Source: Lasioglossum baleicum (Eukaryota > Arthropoda > Insecta > Hymenoptera > Halictidae). From it: a stretch of DNA of 64,000 nt. The stretch lies in contig NC_134937.1 in assembly GCF_051020765.1 (NCBI RefSeq), forward strand, positions 11,834,947 to 11,898,946. The letters are read 5' to 3'. Each line of letters starts with the position of its first letter. Within the stretch, counting starts at the first letter, position 1. Both the position numbers and the translations under genes were made by a program. The notes beneath the pieces were generated by a model. It did no database searches. It was not told the DNA's origin and saw only the letters and a program-made list of their open reading frames with translations. Shown piece after piece: positions 8,841-23,800 of the stretch.

Positions 8841-11800
8841 TAATTATGTAGCTAGAATTAATAAATGTCTCACGGCATTATCTTCTAAATAATAAAAATC
8901 AATTTTGAATAAATTAATGCGTGCGAATGTCCATGGTTTAAAAGTTATTCTATATTTCGTGTTTTATTGTCTATTTTTACGAAAAATTTAGATGGCCAGG
9001 TGGTCAAGGGAGTGCTCGTTAACATCGTTAGAAAAAGGAATTCTTATAAACATTAAACAGCCAGATATAATAAATTTATCTGTGAATTGTATCGAATAAA
9101 TTAATGCGTGCGAATGTTATGGTTTAAAAGTTATTACGTAACACGAAAACTATTAGCCACTCTGACTAAAAAATTAGGTGGTCAGATAGTGAAGGGATTG
9201 CTTGTGAACATCGCTGTCAAATAGAATTGTTATAAACATTAACCAGCTGGAAATAATAAATTTTTCAATAATTGTCACGGCGATCGACATCGATCGATAT
9301 TCGGCGGAGTGGGGGGGCGGGGGCGCCGCTCGAGCTCGGCAGATCGGCGAGAGCTCACCGGTGGTCAGTCAGTCGGGGCGGGGGAGCGGCGTGAGCGGAC
9401 GTGCTGCGGGACCAGGAGCGCCAGGAGAACCGAAGGGACCAGAGGTGGACCAGAGGTGGACCAGAGGTGGACCAGAGGTGGACTAGAGGTCATCTACAGT
9501 TACCCTGGCCTACCTTCAACTGTCAATTCAAGGAACAACGGTAAGTTTGATTACTAATATTTTTCAAAACTTCTTTTGTCTTTTTAAACTCGTCCTTCAT
9601 ACTTTTGAAATTTTTATCGAGACTTTCAATGAAGACTATCGAGTCTTCATCAAATTTATCAATTTTATTCTTTATAAAAATTACATTTTGAGCGTCCCAC
9701 TCGTATGCAGGATTATAATTGATCTTGTGAGCTGCTTCGTTGGTTGTTTTCGCACTCGTGTGCGAGATTATAGTTATTCTCTCAAGATAAGAGTACTTGT
9801 CCACGCCGTTGGCAAAAGGAATTATTATAAACATTAATTATGTAGCTAGAATTAATAAATGTCTCACGGCATTATCTTCTAAATAATAAAAATCAATTTT
9901 GAATAAATTAATGCGTGCGAATGTCCATGGTTTAAAAGTTATTCTATATTTCGTGTTTTATTGTCTATTTTTACGAAAAATTTAGATGGCCAGGTGGTCA
10001 AGGGAGTGCTCGTTAACATCGTTAGAAAAAGGAATTGTTATAAACATTAAACAGCCAAATATAATAAATTTATCTGTGAATTGTATCGAATAAATTAATG
10101 CGTGCGAATGTTATGGTTTAAAAGTTATTACGTAACACGAAAACTATTAGCCACTTTGACTAAAAAATTAGGTGGTCAGATAGTGAAGGGATTGCTTGTG
10201 AACATCGCTGTCAAATAGAATTGTTATAAACATTAACCAGCTGGAAATAATAAATTTTTCAATAATTGTCACGGCGATCGACATCGATCGATATTCGGCG
10301 GAGTGGGGGGGGCGGGGGCGCCGCTCGAGCTCGGCAGATCGGCGAGAGCTCACCGGTGGTCAGTCAGTCGGGGCGGGGGAGCGGCGTGAGCGGACGTGCT
10401 GCGGGACCAGGAGCGCCAGGAGAACCGAAGGGACCAGAGGTGGACTAGAGGTCATCTACAGTTACCCTGGCCTACCTTCAACTGTCAATTCAAGGAACAA
10501 CGGTAAGTTTGATTACTAATATTTTTCAAAACATCTTTTGTCTTTTTAAACTCGTCCTTCATACTTTTGAAATTTTTATCGAGACTTTCAATGAAGACTA
10601 TCGAGTCTTCATCAAATTTATCAATTTTATTCTTTATAAAAATTACATTTTGAGCGTCCCACTCGTATGCAGGATTATAATTGATCTTGTGAGCTGCTTC
10701 GTTGGTTGTTTTCGCACTCGTGTGCGAGATTATAGTTATTCTCTCAAGATAAGAGTACTTGTCCACGCCGTTGGCAAAAGGAATTATTATAAACATTAAT
10801 TATGTAGCTAGAATTAATAAATGTCTCACGGCATTATCTTCTAAATAATAAAAATCAATTTTGAATAAATTAATGCGTGCGAATGTCCATGGTTTAAAAG
10901 TTATTCTATATTTCGTGTTTTATTGTCTATTTTTACGAAAAATTTAGATGGCCAGGTGGTCAAGGGAGTGCTCGTTAACATCGTTAGAAAAAGGAATTGT
11001 TATAAACATTAAACAGCCAGATATAATAAATTTATCGGTGAATTGTATCGAATAAATTAATGCGTGCGAATGTTATGGTTTAAAAGTTATTACGTAACAC
11101 GAAAACTATTAGCCACTTTGACTAAAAAATTAGGTGGTCAGATAGTGAAGGGATTGCTTGTGAACATCGCTGTCAAATAGAATTGTTATAAACATTAACC
11201 AGCTGGAAATAATAAATTTTTCAATAATTGTCACGGCGATCGACATCGATCGATATTCGGCGGAGTGGGGGGGCGGGGGCGCCGCTCGAGCTCGGCAGAT
11301 CGGCGAGAGCTCACCGGTGGTCAGTCAGTCGGGGCGGGGGAGCGGCGTGAGCGGACGTGCTGCGGGACCAGGAGCGCCAGGAGAACCGGAGGGACCAGAG
11401 GTGGACCAGAGGTGTACTAGAGGTCATCTACAGTTACCCTGGCCTACCTTCAACTGTCAATTCAAGGAACAACGGTAAGTTTGATTACTAATATTTTTCA
11501 AAACTTCTTTTGTCTTTTTAAACTCGTCCTTCATACTTTTGAAATTTTTATCGAGACTTTCAATGAAGACTATCGAGTCTTCATAAAATTTATCAATTTT
11601 ATTCTTTATAAAAATTACATTTTGAGCGTCCCACTCGTATGCAGGATTATAATTGATCTTGTGAGCTGCTTCGTTGGTTGTTTTCGCACTCGTGTGCGAG
11701 ATTATAGTTATTCTCTCAAGATAAGAGTACTTGTCCACGCCGTTGGCAAAAGGAATTATTATAAACATTAATTATGTAGGTAGAATTAATAAATGTCTCA

Positions 11801-14800
11801 CGGCATTATCTTCTAAATAATAAAAATCAATTTTGAATAAATTAATGCGTGCGAATGTCCATGGTTTAAAAGTTATTCTATATTTCGTGTTTTATTGTCT
11901 ATTTTTACGAAAAATTTAGATGGCCAGGTGGTCAAGGGAGTGCTCGTTAACATCGTTAGAAAAAGGAATTGTTATAAACATTAAACAGCCAGATATAATA
12001 AATTTATCTGTGAATTGTATCGAATAAATTAATGCGTGCGAATGTTATGGTTTAAAAGTTATGACGTAACACGAAAACCATTAGCCACTTTGACTAAAAA
12101 ATTAGGTGGTCAGATAGTGAAGGGATTGCTTGTGAACATCGCTGTCAAATAGAATTGTTATAAACATTAACCAGCTGGAAATAATAAATTTTTCAATAAT
12201 TGTCACGGCGATCGACATCGATCGATATTCGGCGGAGTGGGGGGGGGCGGGGGCGCCGTTCGAGCTCGGCAGATCGGCGAGAGCTCACCGGTGGTCAGTC
12301 AGTCGGGGCGGGGGAGCGGCGTGAGCGGACGTGCTGCGGGACCAGGAGCGCCAGGAGAACCGAAGGGACCAGAGGTGGACCAGAGGTGGACCAGAGGTGG
12401 ACCAGAGGTGGACTAGAGGTCATCTACAGTTACCCTGGCCTACCTTCAACTGTCAATTCAAGGAACAACGGTAAGTTTGATTACTAATATTTTTCAAAAC
12501 TTCTTTTGTCTTTTTAAACTCGTCCTTCATACTTTTGAAATTTTTATCGAGACTTTCAATGAAGACTATCGAGTCTTCATAAAATTTATCAATTTTATTC
12601 TTTATAAAAATTACATTTTGAGCGTCCCACTCGTATGCAGGATTATAATTGATCTTGTGAGCTGCTTCGTTGGTTGTTTTCGCACTCGTGTGCGAGATTA
12701 TAGTTATTCTCTCAAGATAAGAGTACTTGTCCACGCCGTTGGCAAAAGGAATTATTATAAACATTAATTATGTAGCTAGAATTAATAAATGTCTCACGGC
12801 ATTATCTTCTAAATAATAAAAATCAATTTTGAATAAATTAATGCGTGCGAATGTCCATGGTTTAAAAGTTATTCTATATTTCGTGTTTTATTGTCTATTT
12901 TTACGAAAAATTTAGATGGCCAGGTGGTCAAGGGAGTGCTCGTTAACATCGTTAGAAAAAGGAATTCTTATAAACATTAAACAGCCAGATATAATAAATT
13001 TATCTGTGAATTGTATCGAATAAATTAATGCGTGCGAATGTTATGGTTTAAAAGTTATTACGTAACACGAAAACTATTAGCCACTTTGACTAAAAAATTA
13101 GGTGGTCAGATAGTGAAGGGATTGCTTGTGAACATCGCTGTCAAATAGAATTGTTATAAACATTAACCAGCTGGAAATAATAAATTTTTCAATAATTGTC
13201 ACGGCGATCGACATCGATCGATATTCGGCGGAGTGGGGGGGCGGGGGCGCCGCTCGAGCTCGGCAGATCGGCGAGAGCTCACCGGTGGTCAGTCAGTCGG
13301 GGCGGGGGAGCGGCGTGAGCGGACGTGCTGCGGGACCAGGAGCGCCAGGAGAACCGGAGGGACCAGAGGTGGACCAGAGGTGTACTAGAGGTCATCTACA
13401 GTTACCCTGGCCTACCTTCAACTATCAATTCAAGGAACAACGGTAAGTTTGATTACTAATATTTTTCAAAACTTCTTTTGTCTTTTTAAACTCGTCCTTC
13501 ATACTTTTGAAATTTTTATCGAGACTTTCAATGAAGACTATCGAGTCTTCATAAAATTTATCAATTTTATTCTTTATAAAAATTACATTTTGAGCGTCCC
13601 ACTCGTATGCAGGATTATAATTGATCTTGTGAGCTGCTTCGTTGGTTGTTTTCGCACTCGTGTGCGAGATTATAGTTATTCTCTCAAGATAAGAGTACTT
13701 GTCCACGCCGTTGGCAAAAGGAATTATTATAAACATTAATTATGTAGGTAGAATTAATAAATGTCTCACGGCATTATCTTCTAAATAATAAAAATCAATT
13801 TTGAATAAATTACTGCGTGCGAATGTCCATGGTTTAAAAGTTATTCTATATTTCGTGTTTTATTGTCTATTTTTACGAAAAATTTAGATGGCCAGGTGGT
13901 CAAGGGAGTGCTCGTTAACATCGTTAGAAAAAGGAATTGTTATAAACATTAAACAGCCAGATATAATAAATTTATCTGTGAATTGTATCGAATAAATTAA
14001 TGCGTGCGAATGTTATGGTTTAAAAGTTATGACGTAACACGAAAACCATTAGCCACTTTGACTAAAAAATTAGGTGGTCAGATAGTGAAGGGATTGCTTG
14101 TGAACATCGCTGTCAAATAGAATTGTTATAAACATTAACCAGCTGGAAATAATAAATTTTTCAATAATTGTCACGGCGATCGACATCGATCGATATTCGG
14201 CGGAGTGGGGGGGGCGGGGGCGCCGTTCGAGCTCGGCAGATCGGCGAGAGCTCACCGGTGGTCAGTCAGTCGGGGCGGGGGAGCGGCGTGAGCGGACGTG
14301 CTGCGGGACCAGGAGCGCCAGGAGAACCGAAGGGACCAGAGGTGGACCAGAGGTGGACCAGAGGTGGACCAGAGGTGGACTAGAGGTCATCTACAGTTAC
14401 CCTGGCCTACCTTCAACTGTCAATTCAAGGAACAACGGTAAGTTTGATTACTAATATTTTTCAAAACTTCTTTTGTCTTTTTAAACTCGTCCTTCATACT
14501 TTTGAAATTTTTATCGAGACTTTCAATGAAGACTATCGAGTCTTCATAAAATTTATCAATTTTATTCTTTATAAAAATTACATTTTGAGCGTCCCACTCG
14601 TATGCAGGATTATAATTGATCTTGTGAGCTGCTTCGTTGGTTGTTTTCGCACTCGTGTGCGAGATTATAGTTATTCTCTCAAGATAAGAGTACTTGTCCA
14701 CGCCGTTGGCAAAAGGAATTATTATAAACATTAATTATGTAGGTAGAATTAATAAATGTCTCACGGCATTATCTTCTAAATAATAAAAATCAATTTTGAA

Positions 14801-17800
14801 TAAATTAATGCGTGCGAATGTCCATGGTTTAAAAGTTATTCTATATTTCGTGTTTTATTGTCTATTTTTACGAAAAATTTAGATGGCCAGGTGGTCAAGG
14901 GAGTGCTCGTTAACATCGTTAGAAAAAGGAATTGTTATAAACATTAAACAGCCAGATATAATAAATTTATCTGTGAATTGTATCGAATAAATTAATGCGT
15001 GCGAATGTTATGGTTTAAAAGTTATGACGTAACACGAAAACCATTAGCCACTTTGACTAAAAAATTAGGTGGTCAGATAGTGAAGGGATTGCTTGTGAAC
15101 ATCGCTGTCAAATAGAATTGTTATAAACATTAACCAGCTGGAAATAATAAATTTTTCAATAATTGTCACGGCGATCGACATCGATCGATATTCGGCGGAG
15201 TGGGGGGGGCGGGGGCGCCGTTCGAGCTCGGCAGATCGGCGAGAGCTCACCGGTGGTCAGTCAGTCGGGGCGGGGGAGCGGCGTGAGCGGACGTGCTGCG
15301 GGACCAGGAGCGCCAGGAGAACCGGAGGGACCAGAGGTGGACCAGAGGTGTACTAGAGGTCATCTACAGTTACCCTGGCCTACCTTCAACTATCAATTCA
15401 AGGAACAACGGTAAGTTTGATTACTAATATTTTTCAAAACTTCTTTTGTCTTTTTAAACTCGTCCTTCATACTTTTGAAATTTTTATCGAGACTTTCAAT
15501 GAAGACTATCGAGTCTTCATAAAATTTATCAATTTTATTCTTTATAAAAATTACATTTTGAGCGTCCCACTCGTATGCAGGATTATAATTGATCTTGTGA
15601 GCTGCTTCGTTGGTTGTTTTCGCACTCGTGTGCGAGATTATAGTTATTCTCTCAAGATAAGAGTACTTGTCCACGCCGTTGGCAAAAGGAATTATTATAA
15701 ACATTAATTATGTAGGTAGAATTAATAAATGTCTCACGGCATTATCTTCTAAATAATAAAAATCAATTTTGAATAAATTAATGCGTGCGAATGTCCATGG
15801 TTTAAAAGTTATTCTATATTTCGTGTTTTATTGTCTATTTTTACGAAAAATTTAGATGGCCAGGTGGTCAAGGGAGTGCTCGTTAACATCGTTAGAAAAA
15901 GGAATTGTTATAAACATTAAACAGCCAGATATAATAAATTTATCGGTGAATTGTATCGAATAAATTAATGCGTGCGAATGTTATGGTTTAAAAGTTATTA
16001 CGTAACACGAAAACTATTAGCCACTTTGACTAAAAAATTAGGTGGTCAGATAGTGAAGGGATTGCTTGTGAACATCGCTGTCAAATAGAATTGTTATAAA
16101 CATTAACCAGCTGGAAATAATAAATTTTTCAATAATTGTCACGGCGATCGACATCGATCGATATTCGGCGGAGTGGGGGGGCGGGGGCGCCGCTCGAGCT
16201 CGGCAGATCGGCGAGAGCTCACCGGTGGTCAGTCAGTCGGGGCGGGGGAGCGGCGTGAGCGGACGTGCTGCGGGACCAGGAGCGCCAGGAGAACCGGAGG
16301 GACCAGAGGTGGACCAGAGGTGTACTAGAGGTCATCTACAGTTACCCTGGCCTACCTTCAACTGTCAATTCAAGGAACAACGGTAAGTTTGATTACTAAT
16401 ATTTTTCAAAACTTCTTTTGTCTTTTTAAACTCGTCCTTCATACTTTTGAAATTTTTATCGAGACTTTCAATGAAGACTATCGAGTCTTCATCAAATTTA
16501 TCAATTTTATTCTTTATAAAAATTACATTTTGAGCGTCCCACTCGTATGCAGGATTATAATTGATCTTGTGAGCTGCTTCGTTGGTTGTTTTCGCACTCG
16601 TGTGCGAGATTATAGTTATTCTCTCAAGATAAGAGTACTTGTCCACGCCGTTGGCAAAAGGAATTATTATAAACATTAATTATGTAGCTAGAATTAATAA
16701 ATGTCTCACGGCATTATCTTCTAAATAATAAAAATCAATTTTGAATAAATTAATGCGTGCGAATGTCCATGGTTTAAAAGTTATTCTATATTTCGTGTTT
16801 TATTGTCTATTTTTACGAAAAATTTAGATGGCCAGGTGGTCAAGGGAGTGCTCGTTAACATCGTTAGAAAAAGGAATTCTTATAAACATTAAACAGCCAG
16901 ATATAATAAATTTATCTGTGAATTGTATCGAATAAATTAATGCGTGCGAATGTTATGGTTTAAAAGTTATTACGTAACACGAAAACTATTAGCCACTTTG
17001 ACTAAAAAATTAGGTGGTCAGATAGTGAAGGGATTGCTTGTGAACATCGCTGTCAAATAGAATTGTTATAAACATTAACCAGCTGGAAATAATAAATTTT
17101 TCAATAATTGTCACGGCGATCGACATCGATCGATATTCGGCGGAGTGGGGGGGCGGGGGCGCCGCTCGAGCTCGGCAGATCGGCGAGAGCTCACCGGTGG
17201 TCAGTCAGTCGGGGCGGGGGAGCGGCGTGAGCGGACGTGCTGCGGGACCAGGAGCGCCAGGAGAACCGGAGGGACCAGAGGTGGACCAGAGGTGTACTAG
17301 AGGTCATCTACAGTTACCCTGGCCTACCTTCAACTATCAATTCAAGGAACAACGGTAAGTTTGATTACTAATATTTTTCAAAACTTCTTTTGTCTTTTTA
17401 AACTCGTCCTTCATACTTTTGAAATTTTTATCGAGACTTTCAATGAAGACTATCGAGTCTTCATAAAATTTATCAATTTTATTCTTTATAAAAATTACAT
17501 TTTGAGCGTCCCACTCGTATGCAGGATTATAATTGATCTTGTGAGCTGCTTCGTTGGTTGTTTTCGCACTCGTGTGCGAGATTATAGTTATTCTCTCAAG
17601 ATAAGAGTACTTGTCCACGCCGTTGGCAAAAGGAATTATTATAAACATTAATTATGTAGGTAGAATTAATAAATGTCTCACGGCATTATCTTCTAAATAA
17701 TAAAAATCAATTTTGAATAAATTAATGCGTGCGAATGTCCATGGTTTAAAAGTTATTCTATATTTCGTGTTTTATTGTCTATTTTTACGAAAAATTTAGA

Positions 17801-20800
17801 TGGCCAGGTGGTCAAGGGAGTGCTCGTTAACATCGTTAGAAAAAGGAATTGTTATAAACATTAAACAGCCAGATATAATAAATTTATCTGTGAATTGTAT
17901 CGAATAAATTAATGCGTGCGAATGTTATGGTTTAAAAGTTATGACGTAACACGAAAACCATTAGCCACTTTGACTAAAAAATTAGGTGGTCAGATAGTGA
18001 AGGGATTGCTTGTGAACATCGCTGTCAAATAGAATTGTTATAAACATTAACCAGCTGGAAATAATAAATTTTTCAATAATTGTCACGGCGATCGACATCG
18101 ATCGATATTCGGCGGAGTGGGGGGGGCGGGGGCGCCGTTCGAGCTCGGCAGATCGGCGAGAGCTCACCGGTGGTCAGTCAGTCGGGGCGGGGGAGCGGCG
18201 TGAGCGGACGTGCTGCGGGACCAGGAGCGCCAGGAGAACCGAAGGGACCAGAGGTGGACCAGAGGTGGACCAGAGGTGGACCAGAGGTGGACTAGAGGTC
18301 ATCTACAGTTACCCTGGCCTACCTTCAACTGTCAATTCAAGGAACAACGGTAAGTTTGATTACTAATATTTTTCAAAACTTCTTTTGTCTTTTTAAACTC
18401 GTCCTTCATACTTTTGAAATTTTTATCGAGACTTTCAATGAAGACTATCGAGTCTTCATAAAATTTATCAATTTTATTCTTTATAAAAATTACATTTTGA
18501 GCGTCCCACTCGTATGCAGGATTATAATTGATCTTGTGAGCTGCTTCGTTGGTTGTTTTCGCACTCGTGTGCGAGATTATAGTTATTCTCTCAAGATAAG
18601 AGTACTTGTCCACGCCGTTGGCAAAAGGAATTATTATAAACATTAATTATGTAGGTAGAATTAATAAATGTCTCACGGCATTATCTTCTAAATAATAAAA
18701 ATCAATTTTGAATAAATTAATGCGTGCGAATGTCCATGGTTTAAAAGTTATTCTATATTTCGTGTTTTATTGTCTATTTTTACGAAAAATTTAGATGGCC
18801 AGGTGGTCAAGGGAGTGCTCGTTAACATCGTTAGAAAAAGGAATTGTTATAAACATTAAACAGCCAGATATAATAAATTTATCTGTGAATTGTATCGAAT
18901 AAATTAATGCGTGCGAATGTTATGGTTTAAAAGTTATGACGTAACACGAAAACCATTAGCCACTTTGACTAAAAAATTAGGTGGTCAGATAGTGAAGGGA
19001 TTGCTTGTGAACATCGCTGTCAAATAGAATTGTTATAAACATTAACCAGCTGGAAATAATAAATTTTTCAATAATTGTCACGGCGATCGACATCGATCGA
19101 TATTCGGCGGAGTGGGGGGGGCGGGGGCGCCGTTCGAGCTCGGCAGATCGGCGAGAGCTCACCGGTGGTCAGTCAGTCGGGGCGGGGGAGCGGCGTGAGC
19201 GGACGTGCTGCGGGACCAGGAGCGCCAGGAGAACCGAAGGGACCAGAGGTGGACCAGAGGTGGACCAGAGGTGGACCAGAGGTGGACTAGAGGTCATCTA
19301 CAGTTACCCTGGCCTACCTTCAACTGTCAATTCAAGGAACAACGGTAAGTTTGATTACTAATATTTTTCAAAACTTCTTTTGTCTTTTTAAACTCGTCCT
19401 TCATACTTTTGAAATTTTTATCGAGACTTTCAATGAAGACTATCGAGTCTTCATAAAATTTATCAATTTTATTCTTTATAAAAATTACATTTTGAGCGTC
19501 CCACTCGTATGCAGGATTATAATTGATCTTGTGAGCTGCTTCGTTGGTTGTTTTCGCACTCGTGTGCGAGATTATAGTTATTCTCTCAAGATAAGAGTAC
19601 TTGTCCACGCCGTTGGCAAAAGGAATTATTATAAACATTAATTATGTAGCTAGAATTAATAAATGTCTCACGGCATTATCTTCTAAATAATAAAAATCAA
19701 TTTTGAATAAATTAATGCGTGCGAATGTCCATGGTTTAAAAGTTATTCTATATTTCGTGTTTTATTGTCTATTTTTACGAAAAATTTAGATGGCCAGGTG
19801 GTCAAGGGAGTGCTCGTTAACATCGTTAGAAAAAGGAATTCTTATAAACATTAAACAGCCAGATATAATAAATTTATCTGTGAATTGTATCGAATAAATT
19901 AATGCGTGCGAATGTTATGGTTTAAAAGTTATTACGTAACACGAAAACTATTAGCCACTTTGACTAAAAAATTAGGTGGTCAGATAGTGAAGGGATTGCT
20001 TGTGAACATCGCTGTCAAATAGAATTGTTATAAACATTAACCAGCTGGAAATAATAAATTTTTCAATAATTGTCACGGCGATCGACATCGATCGATATTC
20101 GGCGGAGTGGGGGGGCGGGGGCGCCGCTCGAGCTCGGCAGATCGGCGAGAGCTCACCGGTGGTCAGTCAGTCGGGGCGGGGGAGCGGCGTGAGCGGACGT
20201 GCTGCGGGACCAGGAGCGCCAGGAGAACCGGAGGGACCAGAGGTGGACCAGAGGTGTACTAGAGGTCATCTACAGTTACCCTGGCCTACCTTCAACTATC
20301 AATTCAAGGAACAACGGTAAGTTTGATTACTAATATTTTTCAAAACTTCTTTTGTCTTTTTAAACTCGTCCTTCATACTTTTGAAATTTTTATCGAGACT
20401 TTCAATGAAGACTATCGAGTCTTCATAAAATTTATCAATTTTATTCTTTATAAAAATTACATTTTGAGCGTCCCACTCGTATGCAGGATTATAATTGATC
20501 TTGTGAGCTGCTTCGTTGGTTGTTTTCGCACTCGTGTGCGAGATTATAGTTATTCTCTCAAGATAAGAGTACTTGTCCACGCCGTTGGCAAAAGGAATTA
20601 TTATAAACATTAATTATGTAGGTAGAATTAATAAATGTCTCACGGCATTATCTTCTAAATAATAAAAATCAATTTTGAATAAATTAATGCGTGCGAATGT
20701 CCATGGTTTAAAAGTTATTCTATATTTCGTGTTTTATTGTCTATTTTTACGAAAAATTTAGATGGCCAGGTGGTCAAGGGAGTGCTCGTTAACATCGTTA

Positions 20801-23800
20801 GAAAAAGGAATTGTTATAAACATTAAACAGCCAGATATAATAAATTTATCTGTGAATTGTATCGAATAAATTAATGCGTGCGAATGTTATGGTTTAAAAG
20901 TTATGACGTAACACGAAAACCATTAGCCACTTTGACTAAAAAATTAGGTGGTCAGATAGTGAAGGGATTGCTTGTGAACATCGCTGTCAAATAGAATTGT
21001 TATAAACATTAACCAGCTGGAAATAATAAATTTTTCAATAATTGTCACGGCGATCGACATCGATCGATATTCGGCGGAGTGGGGGGGGCGGGGGCGCCGT
21101 TCGAGCTCGGCAGATCGGCGAGAGCTCACCGGTGGTCAGTCAGTCGGGGCGGGGGAGCGGCGTGAGCGGACGTGCTGCGGGACCAGGAGCGCCAGGAGAA
21201 CCGAAGGGACCAGAGGTGGACCAGAGGTGGACCAGAGGTGGACCAGAGGTGGACTAGAGGTCATCTACAGTTACCCTGGCCTACCTTCAACTGTCAATTC
21301 AAGGAACAACGGTAAGTTTGATTACTAATATTTTTCAAAACTTCTTTTGTCTTTTTAAACTCGTCCTTCATACTTTTGAAATTTTTATCGAGACTTTCAA
21401 TGAAGACTATCGAGTCTTCATAAAATTTATCAATTTTATTCTTTATAAAAATTACATTTTGAGCGTCCCACTCGTATGCAGGATTATAATTGATCTTGTG
21501 AGCTGCTTCGTTGGTTGTTTTCGCACTCGTGTGCGAGATTATAGTTATTCTCTCAAGATAAGAGTACTTGTCCACGCCGTTGGCAAAAGGAATTATTATA
21601 AACATTAATTATGTAGCTAGAATTAATAAATGTCTCACGGCATTATCTTCTAAATAATAAAAATCAATTTTGAATAAATTAATGCGTGCGAATGTCCATG
21701 GTTTAAAAGTTATTCTATATTTCGTGTTTTATTGTCTATTTTTACGAAAAATTTAGATGGCCAGGTGGTCAAGGGAGTGCTCGTTAACATCGTTAGAAAA
21801 AGGAATTCTTATAAACATTAAACAGCCAGATATAATAAATTTATCTGTGAATTGTATCGAATAAATTAATGCGTGCGAATGTTATGGTTTAAAAGTTATT
21901 ACGTAACACGAAAACTATTAGCCACTTTGACTAAAAAATTAGGTGGTCAGATAGTGAAGGGATTGCTTGTGAACATCGCTGTCAAATAGAATTGTTATAA
22001 ACATTAACCAGCTGGAAATAATAAATTTTTCAATAATTGTCACGGCGATCGACATCGATCGATATTCGGCGGAGTGGGGGGGCGGGGGCGCCGCTCGAGC
22101 TCGGCAGATCGGCGAGAGCTCACCGGTGGTCAGTCAGTCGGGGCGGGGGAGCGGCGTGAGCGGACGTGCTGCGGGACCAGGAGCGCCAGGAGAACCGGAG
22201 GGACCAGAGGTGGACCAGAGGTGTACTAGAGGTCATCTACAGTTACCCTGGCCTACCTTCAACTATCAATTCAAGGAACAACGGTAAGTTTGATTACTAA
22301 TATTTTTCAAAACTTCTTTTGTCTTTTTAAACTCGTCCTTCATACTTTTGAAATTTTTATCGAGACTTTCAATGAAGACTATCGAGTCTTCATAAAATTT
22401 ATCAATTTTATTCTTTATAAAAATTACATTTTGAGCGTCCCACTCGTATGCAGGATTATAATTGATCTTGTGAGCTGCTTCGTTGGTTGTTTTCGCACTC
22501 GTGTGCGAGATTATAGTTATTCTCTCAAGATAAGAGTACTTGTCCACGCCGTTGGCAAAAGGAATTATTATAAACATTAATTATGTAGGTAGAATTAATA
22601 AATGTCTCACGGCATTATCTTCTAAATAATAAAAATCAATTTTGAATAAATTAATGCGTGCGAATGTCCATGGTTTAAAAGTTATTCTATATTTCGTGTT
22701 TTATTGTCTATTTTTACGAAAAATTTAGATGGCCAGGTGGTCAAGGGAGTGCTCGTTAACATCGTTAGAAAAAGGAATTGTTATAAACATTAAACAGCCA
22801 GATATAATAAATTTATCTGTGAATTGTATCGAATAAATTAATGCGTGCGAATGTTATGGTTTAAAAGTTATGACGTAACACGAAAACCATTAGCCACTTT
22901 GACTAAAAAATTAGGTGGTCAGATAGTGAAGGGATTGCTTGTGAACATCGCTGTCAAATAGAATTGTTATAAACATTAACCAGCTGGAAATAATAAATTT
23001 TTCAATAATTGTCACGGCGATCGACATCGATCGATATTCGGCGGAGTGGGGGGGGCGGGGGCGCCGTTCGAGCTCGGCAGATCGGCGAGAGCTCACCGGT
23101 GGTCAGTCAGTCGGGGCGGGGGAGCGGCGTGAGCGGACGTGCTGCGGGACCAGGAGCGCCAGGAGAACCGAAGGGACCAGAGGTGGACCAGAGGTGGACC
23201 AGAGGTGGACCAGAGGTGGACTAGAGGTCATCTACAGTTACCCTGGCCTACCTTCAACTGTCAATTCAAGGAACAACGGTAAGTTTGATTACTAATATTT
23301 TTCAAAACTTCTTTTGTCTTTTTAAACTCGTCCTTCATACTTTTGAAATTTCCATCGAGACTTTCAATGAAGACTATCGAGTCTTCATCAAATTTATCAA
23401 TTTTATTCTTTATAAAAATTACATTTTGAGCGTCCCACTCGTATGCAGGATTATAATTGATCTTGTGAGCTGCTTCGTTGGTTGTTTTCGCACTCGTGTG
23501 CGAGATTATAGTTATTCTCTCAAGATAAGAGTACTTGTCCACGCCGTTGGCAAAAGGAATTATTATAAACATTAATTATGTAGCTAGAATTAATAAATGT
23601 CTCACGGCATTATCTTCTAAATAATAAAAATCAATTTTGAATAAATTAATGCGTGCGAATGTCCATGGTTTAAAAGTTATTCTATATTTCGTGTTTTATT
23701 GTCTATTTTTACGAAAAATTTAGATGGCCAGGTGGTCAAGGGAGTGCTCGTTAACATCGTTAGAAAAAGGAATTGTTATAAACATTAAACAGCCAGATAT

